A DNA stretch of 64,000 bases from JABMQB01 sp963678235 (GCA_963678235.1 OY782766.1:4774001-4838000); one strand, 5' to 3'; shown: positions 9,602-18,759, counted from the stretch's first letter. Program-made: numbers and translations. Notes: generated by a model from the sequence alone, not told the origin.

Positions 9602-9951
9602 ATGTTATCCATTTCCCTTTTTAGTTCTTCAATAGCACCAAGGCATTGCGTTTTGAAATTTTCGATATAAGATGGATAAGCTTCAATTCCCTCGTTATTT
9701 TCGGTGAGGATTTGAAGCTCTTTCATTTTAACGCCTAACTCATTCATGCCGAGAATAATAACTGAAGATTTAGCTTTGTGCGCTTCTTTCCCCAATTCAA
9801 TGTATTCACCGCTGGCGAAATGCTTCTCCATGTTCTCAATAAATTCGGGGACTTGTTCCATAAAGATGCCAATCATATCTTTCATAAACTCTGTTTCCCC
9901 ACCAGTAACTTCTTTTAAATAGCTTAGATCGGTATATTTCAAGTCAGGCAT
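9598..9951 (-). CDS. HPt-domain histidine phosphotransfer protein
   Basis: A 117-residue all-helical protein made of a single HPt domain. The phosphorylatable histidine is H58 in EAHKAKSSVIILGM, which matches the HPt pattern H-x-x-K-(G/S)-S-(A/S). Such proteins shuttle phosphate between hybrid histidine kinases and response regulators. No kinase or receiver gene is next to it, so its partners are elsewhere. Its stop overlaps the clpB stop on the other strand and it diverges from gcvT across 187 bp. Confidence 0.85.
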   Translation of the reverse strand: MPDLKYTDLSYLKEVTGGETEFMKDMIGIFMEQVPEFIENMEKHFASGEYIELGKEAHKAKSSVIILGMNELGVKMKELQILTENNEGIEAYPSYIENFKTQCLGAIEELKREMDNI

Positions 9952-10074
9952 TTTTCGTTTTTTTAATTTGTGAATGCAATTTAATAAAATATATTTATAA
10001 ACTTATTTAGAAGGAATCGTACAGGATAAAATTTATTGTGACTTTGCTCATGTGTTAAATCCGACTTATATCCA

Positions 10075-10082
10075 TAAATTTG
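10075..10082 (+). promoter_or_regulatory. Possible gcvT -7 box (TAAATTTG)
   Basis: An exact match to TAnnTTTG, 56 bp before the gcvT start. The -33 region is weak. Confidence 0.4.
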
Positions 10083-10138
10083 TACTTCAAAAAAAAGAAA
10101 TCTATCCAAAAAAATCCTTATTGATAAGGTTATAAATT

Positions 10139-11221
10139 ATGAAAAAAACAGCATTTAACGAGAAACATAAGCAGATTGGTGCAAAAATGGTTGAATTCGT
10201 TGGTTTTGAAATGCCAATTGAATATAGTGGTATTAAAAACGAACACATGTGTGTTAGGGAAAATGTCGGGGTTTTCGATGTGTCGCATATGGGCGAATTT
10301 TGGGTTACCGGACCTACAGCACTAGAATTAATTGGTCAAATAACATCAAATGATCCTGGAATATTAAATCCAGGGCAAGCGCAATATTCTTGTTTCCCAA
10401 ATGGGAAGGGTGGTATTGTTGACGATCTGATCGTTTATTGTTTTTCACATGAGAAATACCTTTTGGTGGTGAATGCATCCAATATCGAAAAAGATTGGAA
10501 CTGGGTAGTATCACAAAATACCGTTGGTGCCAGTCTTGAAAATGCTTCTGACTCCGTTAGCCAATTGGCAATTCAGGGACCAAATGCCACAAAAGTATTG
10601 CAGAAACTTACCGATGCTAACTTGTCTGACATAAAATTTTACACTTTTACAACCGGAACATTTGCAGGTGTTGAAAATGTAATTATTTCGGCAACAGGCT
10701 ATACCGGGGCTGGTGGTTTTGAATTGTATTTCGATAATGCAGATGCCTCTCAAATATGGGATTCGATATTTGAAGCCGGAAAAGAATTTGATATCCAGGC
10801 AATAGGATTGGGCGCGAGGGATACTTTACGCCTTGAAATGGGTTATTGTCTGTATGGAAATGATATTGACGATACCACATCACCAATAGAAGCCGGGCTT
10901 GGTTGGATAACTAAATTTAATAATGGCAGATCATTCGTTGACCGGGAGTTTTTAAAAATGCAAAAGACTGAAGGTGTTTCCCGAAAATTAAAAGGATTTG
11001 TGATGCTGGAAAGGGGAATCCCGAGGCACGGATATGAAATTGTGAATGAAAACGGGAAAACAATTGGAACAGTAACTTCTGGAACCATGTCCCCGGTTTT
11101 AAATAAAGGCATTGGTATGGCATATGTTTCAAAAGAGTATGCCGCATTGGGAACAGAGATATACATCAAAATAAGGAATAAGGAAATACCAGCAGAAATT
11201 GTTAAACTTCCATTTATTTAG
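10139..11221 (+). CDS. gcvT: Glycine cleavage system aminomethyltransferase (T protein)
   Basis: A 360-residue enzyme that transfers the methylene group from the aminomethyl-lipoyl H protein to tetrahydrofolate and releases ammonia. It begins with the family start (KKTAFNEKHKQIGAKMVEFV), contains VFDVSHMGEFWVTG, and has the folate-binding segment GYTGAGGFELYF and the GLGARDTLRLEMGYCLYGND region. Length is typical. It stands alone, followed by a strong terminator. One-carbon units made from glycine link it logically to the serine genes just downstream. Confidence 0.97.
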   Translation: MKKTAFNEKHKQIGAKMVEFVGFEMPIEYSGIKNEHMCVRENVGVFDVSHMGEFWVTGPTALELIGQITSNDPGILNPGQAQYSCFPNGKGGIVDDLIVYCFSHEKYLLVVNASNIEKDWNWVVSQNTVGASLENASDSVSQLAIQGPNATKVLQKLTDANLSDIKFYTFTTGTFAGVENVIISATGYTGAGGFELYFDNADASQIWDSIFEAGKEFDIQAIGLGARDTLRLEMGYCLYGNDIDDTTSPIEAGLGWITKFNNGRSFVDREFLKMQKTEGVSRKLKGFVMLERGIPRHGYEIVNENGKTIGTVTSGTMSPVLNKGIGMAYVSKEYAALGTEIYIKIRNKEIPAEIVKLPFI

Positions 11222-11250
11222 TGGCAATTCACCTGAAATAGATAAAACGA

Positions 11251-11280
11251 AAGAATGCTCAAGTTGGCATTCTTTTTTTT
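11251..11280 (+). terminator. Intrinsic terminator of gcvT
   Basis: AAGAATGC / GCATTCTT, a perfect 8-bp stem with an 8-nt loop, followed by a T run. Confidence 0.9.
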
Positions 11281-11670
11281 GAAAAAAGGCGATTTTGTGA
11301 CGCAAAACTTACATTTTCCAATTCTTTATTAAATAATATTAACAGTCTCCTTATTTTAAGTCTTATTGAATTACAATTGTTATATATTTGACAAAAATTA
11401 TTAAATGCTCGTTATTTGAATTACTTACACGCAGGGTGTTATATAACCTAAGATTTTATGGGAGAAATTGATATTTCTCATCTGTCATAAGTTTCAAAAA
11501 CCTTTCATTTACTTGATTATTTGCAATAAGTAAGGAATGTTATTTTAAGAAACAAAATGGTTGAAATTAAGTAGTTTTAATTAGTGAGTATGGAAAAAAC
11601 CAAGATTTTTCAAGCTCTTTCTTTAGTTGTAAAGATTGGAACCTGAATTTTCAACAAAAAAAATTACACA
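11281..11670 (+). other. Gene-free leader region before serC
   Basis: This 390-bp stretch has no supported gene. It contains a TATATTTG box (11383-11390), a GTTATATAAC palindrome (11438-11447), and an 18-codon ATG frame at 11590-11646 (MEKTKIFQALSLVVKIGT) ending 24 bp before serC. That frame could be a leader peptide but has no run of regulatory codons, so I do not call it a gene. Confidence 0.4.
11383..11390 (+). promoter_or_regulatory. Possible serC promoter -7 box (TATATTTG)
   Basis: An exact TAnnTTTG match. A TTG lies 14 bp upstream, which is closer than usual. Use of this box would give a 280-nt leader. Confidence 0.35.
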
Positions 11671-12741
11671 ATGAAAAAACACAACTTTTACGCAGGACCA
11701 TCAATTTTGCCTGAGTTTACGAAAGAAAAGGTAGCCGAAGCTGCCATGAATTTTGCTGAAACAGGATTGTCTGTCATGGAAGTGTCACACAGAAGCAAAG
11801 AGTTTGTTGCTGTGATGGACGAAGCAGTAGCTTTAGTGAAAGAACTATTGGAAGTGCCGGAAGGCTATTCCGTTTTGTTTCTTCAGGGTGGGGCTTCGAC
11901 ACAGTTTCTAATGGGACCATACAATCTAATGAAGTCGAAAGCTGCATATTTAAACACAGGTGTTTGGGCTGCCAAAGCAATGAAAGAGGCTGCCTTTTTT
12001 GGCGAAGTTGTTGAAGTTGCTTCATCAAAAGATGCAGTATATAATTATATCCCGAAAAATATTGAAGTTCCGGCTGATGTAGATTATTATCATTATACAT
12101 CAAACAATACCATTTACGGAACTCAAATCCATAAAGACCCGGAAGTATCCGTACCTCTTGTGTCTGACATGTCATCCGATATTTTCAGCCGTCCAATTGA
12201 TATTTCAAAATACGACTTAATTTATGCTGGTGCACAGAAGAACCTTGGACCTTCAGGTGCAACATTGGTGATTGTTAAAGATGCCGCTCTTGGAAAATCA
12301 GAAAGGGCGATTCCTACCATGCTAAACTATAAAACGCATGTTGAAAAAGAATCGATGTTCAACACACCTTCTACATTGCCGGTGTTTGCCTGCCTGCAAA
12401 CCCTAAAATGGTTAAAAGAAAAAGGTGGTGTTGCAGCTATTCAAAAAATTAATGCTGCTAAAGCCAAATTGTTGTACGATGAACTTGATCGCAATAAATT
12501 ATTTGAACCTAACATTAAGGCAGTCGAAGACCGTTCAATGATGAATGTAACCTTCGTAATGAACCCTGCATATTCCGAATTGGAAAAAGATTTTCTGGCT
12601 TTTGCTACTGAAAGAGGCATGATGGGTATAAAAGGTCACCGTTCAGTTGGTGGGTTTAGGGCGTCAATTTATAATGCAATGCCAATGGAAAGCGTTCAGG
12701 CTTTAGTTGATTGCATGAAAGAATTCGAAAGCAAACAATAA
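11671..12741 (+). CDS. serC: Phosphoserine aminotransferase
   Basis: A 356-residue PLP enzyme that converts 3-phosphohydroxypyruvate and glutamate into phosphoserine and 2-oxoglutarate. The start KKHNFYAGPSILPEFTKEKV, the phosphate-binding LFLQGGASTQF and the PLP lysine in YAGAQKNLGPSG (K190) are all present, and the C-terminal KGHRSVGGFRASIYNAM is characteristic. It is followed by a terminator, then serA and a DUF1015 gene, an arrangement I recall as common in Bacteroidota. Confidence 0.98.
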   Translation: MKKHNFYAGPSILPEFTKEKVAEAAMNFAETGLSVMEVSHRSKEFVAVMDEAVALVKELLEVPEGYSVLFLQGGASTQFLMGPYNLMKSKAAYLNTGVWAAKAMKEAAFFGEVVEVASSKDAVYNYIPKNIEVPADVDYYHYTSNNTIYGTQIHKDPEVSVPLVSDMSSDIFSRPIDISKYDLIYAGAQKNLGPSGATLVIVKDAALGKSERAIPTMLNYKTHVEKESMFNTPSTLPVFACLQTLKWLKEKGGVAAIQKINAAKAKLLYDELDRNKLFEPNIKAVEDRSMMNVTFVMNPAYSELEKDFLAFATERGMMGIKGHRSVGGFRASIYNAMPMESVQALVDCMKEFESKQ

Positions 12742-12750
12742 AAAATACCT

Positions 12751-12786
12751 TGCAGGATTTCAATTTGGGGTCCTGCACCTTTTTTC
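12751..12786 (+). terminator. Terminator or attenuator between serC and serA
   Basis: TGCAGGA / TCCTGCA, a 7-bp stem with a 13-nt loop, followed by CC and six T. Read-through or a separate promoter would be needed for serA. Confidence 0.7.
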
Positions 12787-12857
12787 TGTTAAAATTAATT
12801 TCCTTTTGTTGCAAATAATCAAAACATTGATCGATAAAGAAAATTAAATTTTATACC

Positions 12858-13775
12858 ATGAAAAAAGTACTTGTAGCTACAGAAAAACCTTTTGCTCCTG
12901 CAGCAATCAAAAAGATAGAATCGATTCTTAAAAAAGCAGGTTATCAGTTAGTTTTATGTGAAAAATATCCCGATAAAAGCACTTTGCTTAACGCAGTTGC
13001 CGATGTGGATGCATTGATAGTCAGAAGCGATAAAATTGATGAGGAAGTATTGAATGCTGCCAAAAACCTGAAGATTGTAGTTAGGGCAGGGGCAGGGTAC
13101 GATAATGTCGACTGTCAGGTTGCGTCAGAAAAAGGAATCGTGGTGATGAACACGCCCGGACAGAACGCCAACGCAGTCGCTGAATTAGCCGTAGGCTTGG
13201 CCATTTATGGAATAAGGGAATACTTTTCAGGAAAAGCAGGCGGTGAATTAAGAAAAAGGACGTTAGGATTGCACGGATTTGGCTTTGTAGCCCGAAATGT
13301 TTTTAGGGTCGCCCGGGCTTTCGGAATGAAAGTTATCGTTTACACAAGATATAGCAAACATGCAGCTGCCGCAATTGGGTTAAAAGTGGTTGGTTCTTTA
13401 GAGGAATTGTACGAAAAGTCAGATGTTGTTTCTATTCATGTTCCGGCAAGGGGTGAGCACATTAAATCGGTTAGTATGGATGTATTAAAGCATCTTAAAA
13501 AAGATGGGATAATTGTGAATACGGCCAGAAAAGAAGTTGTGAACGAAGAGGATCTTTTGGCGTTTATGGCAGAAAGGACCGATGTAAAATACCTCACGGA
13601 CGTAGCTCCGGATTGTAAAGATACTTTACAGGAGAAATATGCAGACAGGTATTTTGCGACACCTAAAAAAGCTGGTGCACAAACTGCCGAAGCCAATATG
13701 AACGCCGGGGTAGCTGCAGCTAAACAAATAATCGATTTCTTTGAAGAAGGGGATATATCATGTAAAGTGAATTAA
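12858..13775 (+). CDS. serA: D-3-phosphoglycerate dehydrogenase, short form
   Basis: A 305-residue NAD-dependent enzyme for the first step of serine synthesis. It has the substrate domain motif VVRAGAGYDNVDC, a Rossmann motif reading LHGFGFVARNVF, and the arginine loop NTARKEVVNEEDL. It lacks the ACT and other regulatory domains of long PGDHs. The usual catalytic histidine (TPHIGA-like) is absent, and the site reads TPKKAGAQTAEA, with lysines at 270-271. From memory this fits the lysine-type short PGDH class (type IIIK) known from Bacteroides and Entamoeba. The neighbours serC and DUF1015 support the role. Confidence 0.93.
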   Translation: MKKVLVATEKPFAPAAIKKIESILKKAGYQLVLCEKYPDKSTLLNAVADVDALIVRSDKIDEEVLNAAKNLKIVVRAGAGYDNVDCQVASEKGIVVMNTPGQNANAVAELAVGLAIYGIREYFSGKAGGELRKRTLGLHGFGFVARNVFRVARAFGMKVIVYTRYSKHAAAAIGLKVVGSLEELYEKSDVVSIHVPARGEHIKSVSMDVLKHLKKDGIIVNTARKEVVNEEDLLAFMAERTDVKYLTDVAPDCKDTLQEKYADRYFATPKKAGAQTAEANMNAGVAAAKQIIDFFEEGDISCKVN

Positions 13776-13890
13776 ATAGCTTAGCAATTATCTTGGATTT
13801 TACATTTTTGCTAACTATCGAAATGAATAATATTTATTAAAAATGGCGGAAATAGGTTTTGACTTGTTTGTACGCCAAATACAAAAAAAT

Positions 13891-15141
13891 ATGGCAATAG
13901 TAAAACCATTTAAAGGATTAAGGCCTCCAAAGGAAATTGCACAAGAATTAGCGTGTTTGCCTTACGATGTAATGAACAGTGAAGAGGCTGCAGTGATGGC
14001 TGAAGGCAAAGATGTTTCTTTGTTGCACATTACAAAAGCCGAAATTGATTGTGCCGAAGGTGTGGATGTGCATTCTGAAGAAGTGTATAATAAAGCAGTT
14101 ACAAATTTTGAGAGTTTTCAAGAAAACGACTGGCTGGTAAAAGACGAAGAACCCAGGTTTTATATTTATGCGCAAACCATGAATGGGATTACCCAGTATG
14201 GAATTGTTGGGGCAGCTGCTTGCGACGACTATCATAATGGGATAATTAAAAAGCATGAGCTAACCCGTCCTGAGAAAGAAGACGACCGGATGGTTTTAAC
14301 CCGTTATTTGAATGCCAACATCGAACCGGTATTTTTTGCATACCGTGCTGTTGACGAGATTGATGGAATTGTTAAAAGCATTGTGGAAGGACAGGATGCC
14401 GATTATGATTTTGTAGCTGAAGACGGATTTGGCCATCATTTTTGGGTGATTAAGGATGTGGAAACCAACAAAAAAATTGAGGAGCTTTTTGCCACAAAAG
14501 TCCCTTATACTTATGTAGCCGACGGTCATCACAGAACTGCAGCTGCGGCAAGGATTGGTTTGGAGAAAAAAGATCAAAACCCAAACCATACCGGGGATGA
14601 AGAATACAATTTCTTTATGGCTGTGCATTTCCCTGACAATCAGTTGCAGATTATAGATTACAATAGGGTTGTGAAAGACCTAAACGGATTAACTGTGGAT
14701 GAGTTTATTGGTAAATTGTCCCTTTCTTTCGATATTTCAATAGTTGGGGAAGATATTTATAAGCCAGCCAAATTGCATGAATTTGGTATGTACCTGAATG
14801 GAAATTGGTATAAACTTTCTGCAAAAGCAGGGACCTATAACGATGATGACCCAATTGGGGTATTGGACGTAACCATATTATCGAAACAGGTTTTGGAACC
14901 AATTTTAGATATTAAAGATTTAAGGACATCAGACAGAATTGACTTTGTTGGTGGGATCCGAGGATTGGGAGAATTGTCCAAGAGGGTGGATAGTGGCGAA
15001 ATGAAAGTTGCCTTTGCCTTATTCCCGGTTTCCATGCAGCAATTAATCAATATTGCCGATTCTGGAAATATTATGCCACCAAAAACAACCTGGTTCGAGC
15101 CCAAACTCAGGTCAGGACTTGTGGTTCATGCATTAGACTAA
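13891..15141 (+). CDS. DUF1015 family protein
   Basis: A 416-residue protein of the DUF1015 family. I choose the ATG at 13891 because family members begin close to (M)AxxxPFKGLRP. The longer frame from 13843 adds 16 unrelated residues. Visible features are PYDVMNSEEA, HELTRPEKEDDR and VADGHHRTAAAARIG, the last being the conserved histidine-rich signature. The biochemical function is not firmly known. Its place directly after serC and serA suggests a link to serine or phosphoserine metabolism (inference). A strong terminator follows, so it ends the transcription unit. Confidence 0.92.
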   Translation: MAIVKPFKGLRPPKEIAQELACLPYDVMNSEEAAVMAEGKDVSLLHITKAEIDCAEGVDVHSEEVYNKAVTNFESFQENDWLVKDEEPRFYIYAQTMNGITQYGIVGAAACDDYHNGIIKKHELTRPEKEDDRMVLTRYLNANIEPVFFAYRAVDEIDGIVKSIVEGQDADYDFVAEDGFGHHFWVIKDVETNKKIEELFATKVPYTYVADGHHRTAAAARIGLEKKDQNPNHTGDEEYNFFMAVHFPDNQLQIIDYNRVVKDLNGLTVDEFIGKLSLSFDISIVGEDIYKPAKLHEFGMYLNGNWYKLSAKAGTYNDDDPIGVLDVTILSKQVLEPILDIKDLRTSDRIDFVGGIRGLGELSKRVDSGEMKVAFALFPVSMQQLINIADSGNIMPPKTTWFEPKLRSGLVVHALD

Positions 15142-15164
15142 TATTGAGGTGAGATATAAGAAAG

Positions 15165-15194
15165 CCACTCTTCGTTCCGGAGGGTGGTTTTTTT
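15165..15194 (+). terminator. Intrinsic terminator of the serA-DUF1015 unit
   Basis: A 9-bp stem, CCACTCTTC / GGAGGGTGG (with two G-U pairs), a 5-nt loop and seven T. Confidence 0.9.
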
Positions 15195-15216
15195 ATGAAA
15201 GCTTTCGGATGATGCG

Positions 15217-15235
15217 TCCCGATAATTTATCGGGA
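15217..15235. repeat. Perfect palindrome TCCCGATAA-T-TTATCGGGA
   Basis: A 9-bp perfect inverted repeat with a 1-nt spacer in the convergent gap between the DUF1015 and nucleotidyltransferase genes. It could be a dispersed intergenic repeat or a protein-binding site. No T run follows. Confidence 0.6.
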
Positions 15236-15336
15236 TCTATCCGCATTATTATTTCAGCAAATAAAATTTGCTGCACCCAGGCTCTAATTGTTTGAATTTC
15301 ATTGCAGTTGGTGATTTCCGGGAACCGTGAATGTTT

Positions 15337-16425
15337 TCATGACCGTTGAAAAATTTTCTTGTGCAGTAAAAAATACCGTAATACCTGCATGCTCAATAAT
15401 CGAAAAAAATGTATGCATCTTTTGAAAAACCCGGCTTTTGGGAATAGTTCCCTAACTATAATCCGCGAATTATTAAACCTGTGCTTAAAGACCTTTAACG
15501 GATTGGAAATTTCAGTAAATTCTTTGTTTTGGGTAATTAATTTGTTTTTCTTTGAAATATCCAATTCATTTTCCAGAGGAATTGTCAATCCTAAAGCATT
15601 CAAATATGAGATGCCATCTTTTAATAAATACAATTTCCCCTCGTTAAGAGCCAATTTATACACCTCTTTCCAAATATCATTATCGGCTAGTTGCCCAACA
15701 ATCAATATATCAATAATCCAGTTTAGGTTATCCCTGTTTTTTGAAATAACCCCGTGCAGTATGGTTAAACAAATATCATAGGCGAGTTTTGGCCTAAAGG
15801 CTGAGCTTATGCCAGGGTGCTCAAACACATTGTTGAATAACTTTTCAGTAAATTCATAGCTTAAAATACTTCCAACCCTCCAATGTAAATCAAGTTCAAT
15901 ACCTAACTTTTCGTGCTTTAGCCCAATTGCATGGTAAAAATCAAAGGTTGCTTTCGGAAATTTCCGGATAAATTTTAGTTCCCGGTTCTTCCATGTATAA
16001 CCGATCGTTTTTAGCAGAGAAAGCGCATCTTCAACGTTATTATATGGGATAAGGATGTCCATATCTGACATAGGGCGCAACACCGGATCGGGATAATAAT
16101 ACATGATGCTTCCACCTTTTAGAACTATCGGGTCAATATTGTTTTTTTTCAGTATGCCACAACAGATTTCAAGCTGATCGCTTAAGTGCTTGGTTTTCAA
16201 CCACCAAAATTTGTAAAGCACTTTAAGTCTTTTTTCATGTACCGATTTTAATCCATTCTTCATTATTTGGTAATGAAAAAAAGGGGCCAGCCTCATCGAA
16301 TCATACTCAATATTGTCAATGTTAACATGGGTATCCCAATGTTGCAATGCTGCTTGTTTTTCTTCTTTGTTTGATCCAAGACAGACCGTTAATATATTTT
16401 CCTTTAATTTAAAATTGGTCTTCAT
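15337..16425 (-). CDS. Nucleotidyltransferase-fold protein (NTP_transf_5 family)
   Basis: A 362-residue protein. The core reads PIVLKGGSIMYYYPDP, then RPMSDMDILI, which is the nucleotidyltransferase pattern with paired acidic residues in DMDILI, followed by a helical C-terminal part with LDLHWRVG. This uncharacterised family often accompanies PqqD/HprK-like proteins and ABC exporters in peptide-modification clusters. Its ATG overlaps the ABC transporter stop as TAATG, so translation is probably coupled. It is the last gene of the operon. The substrate is unknown. Confidence 0.8.
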   Translation of the reverse strand: MKTNFKLKENILTVCLGSNKEEKQAALQHWDTHVNIDNIEYDSMRLAPFFHYQIMKNGLKSVHEKRLKVLYKFWWLKTKHLSDQLEICCGILKKNNIDPIVLKGGSIMYYYPDPVLRPMSDMDILIPYNNVEDALSLLKTIGYTWKNRELKFIRKFPKATFDFYHAIGLKHEKLGIELDLHWRVGSILSYEFTEKLFNNVFEHPGISSAFRPKLAYDICLTILHGVISKNRDNLNWIIDILIVGQLADNDIWKEVYKLALNEGKLYLLKDGISYLNALGLTIPLENELDISKKNKLITQNKEFTEISNPLKVFKHRFNNSRIIVRELFPKAGFFKRCIHFFRLLSMQVLRYFLLHKKIFQRS

Positions 16426-18065
16426 TATCGTTCGTCAATTCTAATTACTTCATCAGCTGCTGCTTCAAAACCTTTTTGATGGCTAATAATTACTACAATT
16501 GCATTTTTTTTCAGGTGCAATATTTCGTCGGTGATTTGTGTTATAGATTGTGTATCTAAATGATTCAACGGCTCATCAAAAATAATTAAATCAGACGAAT
16601 GCAACCATTCGCGTATTAATATCAGCCTACGAGATTCTCCACCCGATAATCCTTCGCCACGTTCACCAATGATGCGTTCTGCTATGTTTTTTCCGTTTGG
16701 AAGCAGGTCTGATAACCAGCTTTTTTGCATTTGTCCCCAAACTTTGTCCTGATTTTCATGGCCAAAGGTTATGTTGTCTTTTATTGATGAAGCATAAAGA
16801 ATGGCATCTTGATGAATAAATGCAAATTTGCTTCTGAGCATTCTTAAATCATCCCAGGAAATGCTTTTGTCGTTAATGGAGATTTTTCCACTATCTGGTT
16901 GTATCAAACCTAAAAGAATATGTGAAAGCGTAGATTTTCCGCATCCGTTACGTCCGGTCCAAAGATAAATTTTTCCTTTTTCAAGCGAAAAGCTATAGTC
17001 ATTGAACAATTGATCCCTGCCTTCGTAAGCAAAGTTTAACCCTTTTATTTCAATTTTTTCTATGGGTTTTCCTGTTTCAAAACTATCTTCGGGTCCAAGA
17101 TTGTTTTCCGATTTCAATTGAAGGAATTCATTCACCTTTTTAAATGATTCAAGGGCTTCTAAAAGAACATTGACACTGTGAGGAAGCTGGCTTAAATTTG
17201 TTTGGATTATTCCAATAATAAAAATGGTAAAAAAGAATTCTGCCCAGGTAATTATTTCGAGTTTAATCCAATAAACACCAATAATTAACACTAGCAACCT
17301 TGTAAACTGGATTACAACCTGGATTATGATTTTCCAACGTGATTGTGCAATCAACAGTCCCGAGTTCGTTTGAAGGAATGATTTTGTACCTGTTTTAAAT
17401 TTTGAATACGATTCACTTTTGCCCCGTTCCATACGTATTAAATCATACTTATCAACAGAGATGCCTACATTATTGGTTTGTTTCCTCCAGGCATTATGAA
17501 AGTTCCGTATAACTGGGCGAAGGTTATAGTTTGACAATAATTGCATTATACTGGTTAATACAAAACCTACAGCATACAGAATAAATATTGGCGGACTGAT
17601 ATAAAATACAAATACCAGTAAAAACAACGAAATGATGGAGTAGGGCAGTATCGATTCAATAATTGCCATGATTCCCAACCTTATCCGCCAACTGTCAAAC
17701 ATATAAATATCAAAGAAATAGGCCCTGTTTTTTGCTTTAAATGCCAGCCATTCAAGAGAAACCATTTTTTTCCAAAGTTCGGATATGAGGTCTAATGAAG
17801 ACGAATCAATAATTTTTGTATTGATCAAAAGTTGTTTAAAAGTTGCATATTGCGATATCCCAAACAAGACTAGTACAAATGGTACGACCCTATAAATGGC
17901 ATCCAAATCGATGTTGTCTTTGTCGAATAGTTGGCGGAATAAAAGATAGGGCCAGGCAATGGAGAATACAATCCGGATTGCAGCAAATATAACCGAAGAA
18001 ATAATTAGCTTTTTGGGTGTAAGCCGAAAATAACGTTTGATATTGAAAGGTGCTTTCTTCTCCAT
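16425..18065 (-). CDS. ABC transporter, fused membrane and ATPase domains
   Basis: A 546-residue half-transporter. The N-terminal 300 residues contain about six membrane segments, and the C-terminal ATPase has Walker A WTGRNGCGKSTLSH (K377), signature LSGGESRRL and Walker B LIIFDEPLNHLD. This is an exporter-type fold. No C39 peptidase domain is present, so any exported peptide would have to be cleaved elsewhere or not at all. It lies in the PqqD/HprK-like/GT operon, 13 bp after the GT2 gene and overlapping the nucleotidyltransferase start. It probably exports the product of this cluster (inference). Confidence 0.92.
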   Translation of the reverse strand: MEKKAPFNIKRYFRLTPKKLIISSVIFAAIRIVFSIAWPYLLFRQLFDKDNIDLDAIYRVVPFVLVLFGISQYATFKQLLINTKIIDSSSLDLISELWKKMVSLEWLAFKAKNRAYFFDIYMFDSWRIRLGIMAIIESILPYSIISLFLLVFVFYISPPIFILYAVGFVLTSIMQLLSNYNLRPVIRNFHNAWRKQTNNVGISVDKYDLIRMERGKSESYSKFKTGTKSFLQTNSGLLIAQSRWKIIIQVVIQFTRLLVLIIGVYWIKLEIITWAEFFFTIFIIGIIQTNLSQLPHSVNVLLEALESFKKVNEFLQLKSENNLGPEDSFETGKPIEKIEIKGLNFAYEGRDQLFNDYSFSLEKGKIYLWTGRNGCGKSTLSHILLGLIQPDSGKISINDKSISWDDLRMLRSKFAFIHQDAILYASSIKDNITFGHENQDKVWGQMQKSWLSDLLPNGKNIAERIIGERGEGLSGGESRRLILIREWLHSSDLIIFDEPLNHLDTQSITQITDEILHLKKNAIVVIISHQKGFEAAADEVIRIDER

Positions 18066-18078
18066 TTAAAATTAACCG

Positions 18079-18759
18079 TTATGCGTTTCTTTTTAATAAT
18101 AAATGAGTTTTTATCATATTTAAATATTCTTCGGCGCTTACACCTCTGGTCATATTATTATCGTGAATCCGTCTTAGGGTAAGTGTTTCAGGAAGTGTAT
18201 AAAACTTAATTCCTTTTGAGAGCAAAGGGCTTAACCATTCCATAAATTCACCCATTGTTGTTTCCGGGTTATAATCGCCAAGAATGTCAAGTAATTGTCT
18301 TTTTGCCAACAATGTTCCTCTTACCATCCCGTTCATTACTTCTTTTCTCGCACGGTATTTTTGCGGCAAAGTTGGGTCCTGAAAACTTTCAAATTCCTGG
18401 ATCATCGTGAAGCAAGCAAGCTCATGTTCTTGGTTTACAAGGTAACTCAGTTGTTTTTCCAATTTGGTTGGTTCCCAAAGATCATCGGCATCCAAAAAAC
18501 CTATATACGGGGCAGTAGAATTTTTGAATCCGATATTTAATACACTTGTTAATCCTTTTTTTTTGGAGTTAATCAAACTTACCCTGTTATCTTCTATTAT
18601 TTTTTTTTCAACAACCATTTTTGTTTGGTCTGTTGATCCATCATTCACAACAATAACCTGCAAGTTTTGGTAGCTTTGTTTAAGTATCGAATCGATTGCC
18701 TCACCAATAAATCGTTCACAATTGTGAACAGGTATTATAGCATCAACTTTGGGTCCCAT
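18079..18759 (-). CDS. Family 2 glycosyltransferase
   Basis: A 226-residue single GT-A domain. It starts VDAIIPVHNCERFIGEAIDS, has VVNDGSTDQT, the metal-binding FLDADDLW, and ends with RRIHDNNMTRG. The same R-(I)-HD-x-NMT ending occurs in the N-terminal half of the neighbouring two-domain glycosyltransferase, which suggests an internal duplication within the cluster. No membrane segment is present, so it acts in the cytosol. It is 78 bp after the two-domain glycosyltransferase and 13 bp before the ABC gene. Sugar and acceptor are unknown. Confidence 0.92.
   Translation of the reverse strand: MGPKVDAIIPVHNCERFIGEAIDSILKQSYQNLQVIVVNDGSTDQTKMVVEKKIIEDNRVSLINSKKKGLTSVLNIGFKNSTAPYIGFLDADDLWEPTKLEKQLSYLVNQEHELACFTMIQEFESFQDPTLPQKYRARKEVMNGMVRGTLLAKRQLLDILGDYNPETTMGEFMEWLSPLLSKGIKFYTLPETLTLRRIHDNNMTRGVSAEEYLNMIKTHLLLKRNA

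Noticed and set aside
15359..15781. 140-codon plus-strand frame over the nucleotidyltransferase gene
   Set aside because: Antisense to a gene with a recognisable NTP_transf_5 core and coupled start. No independent evidence.
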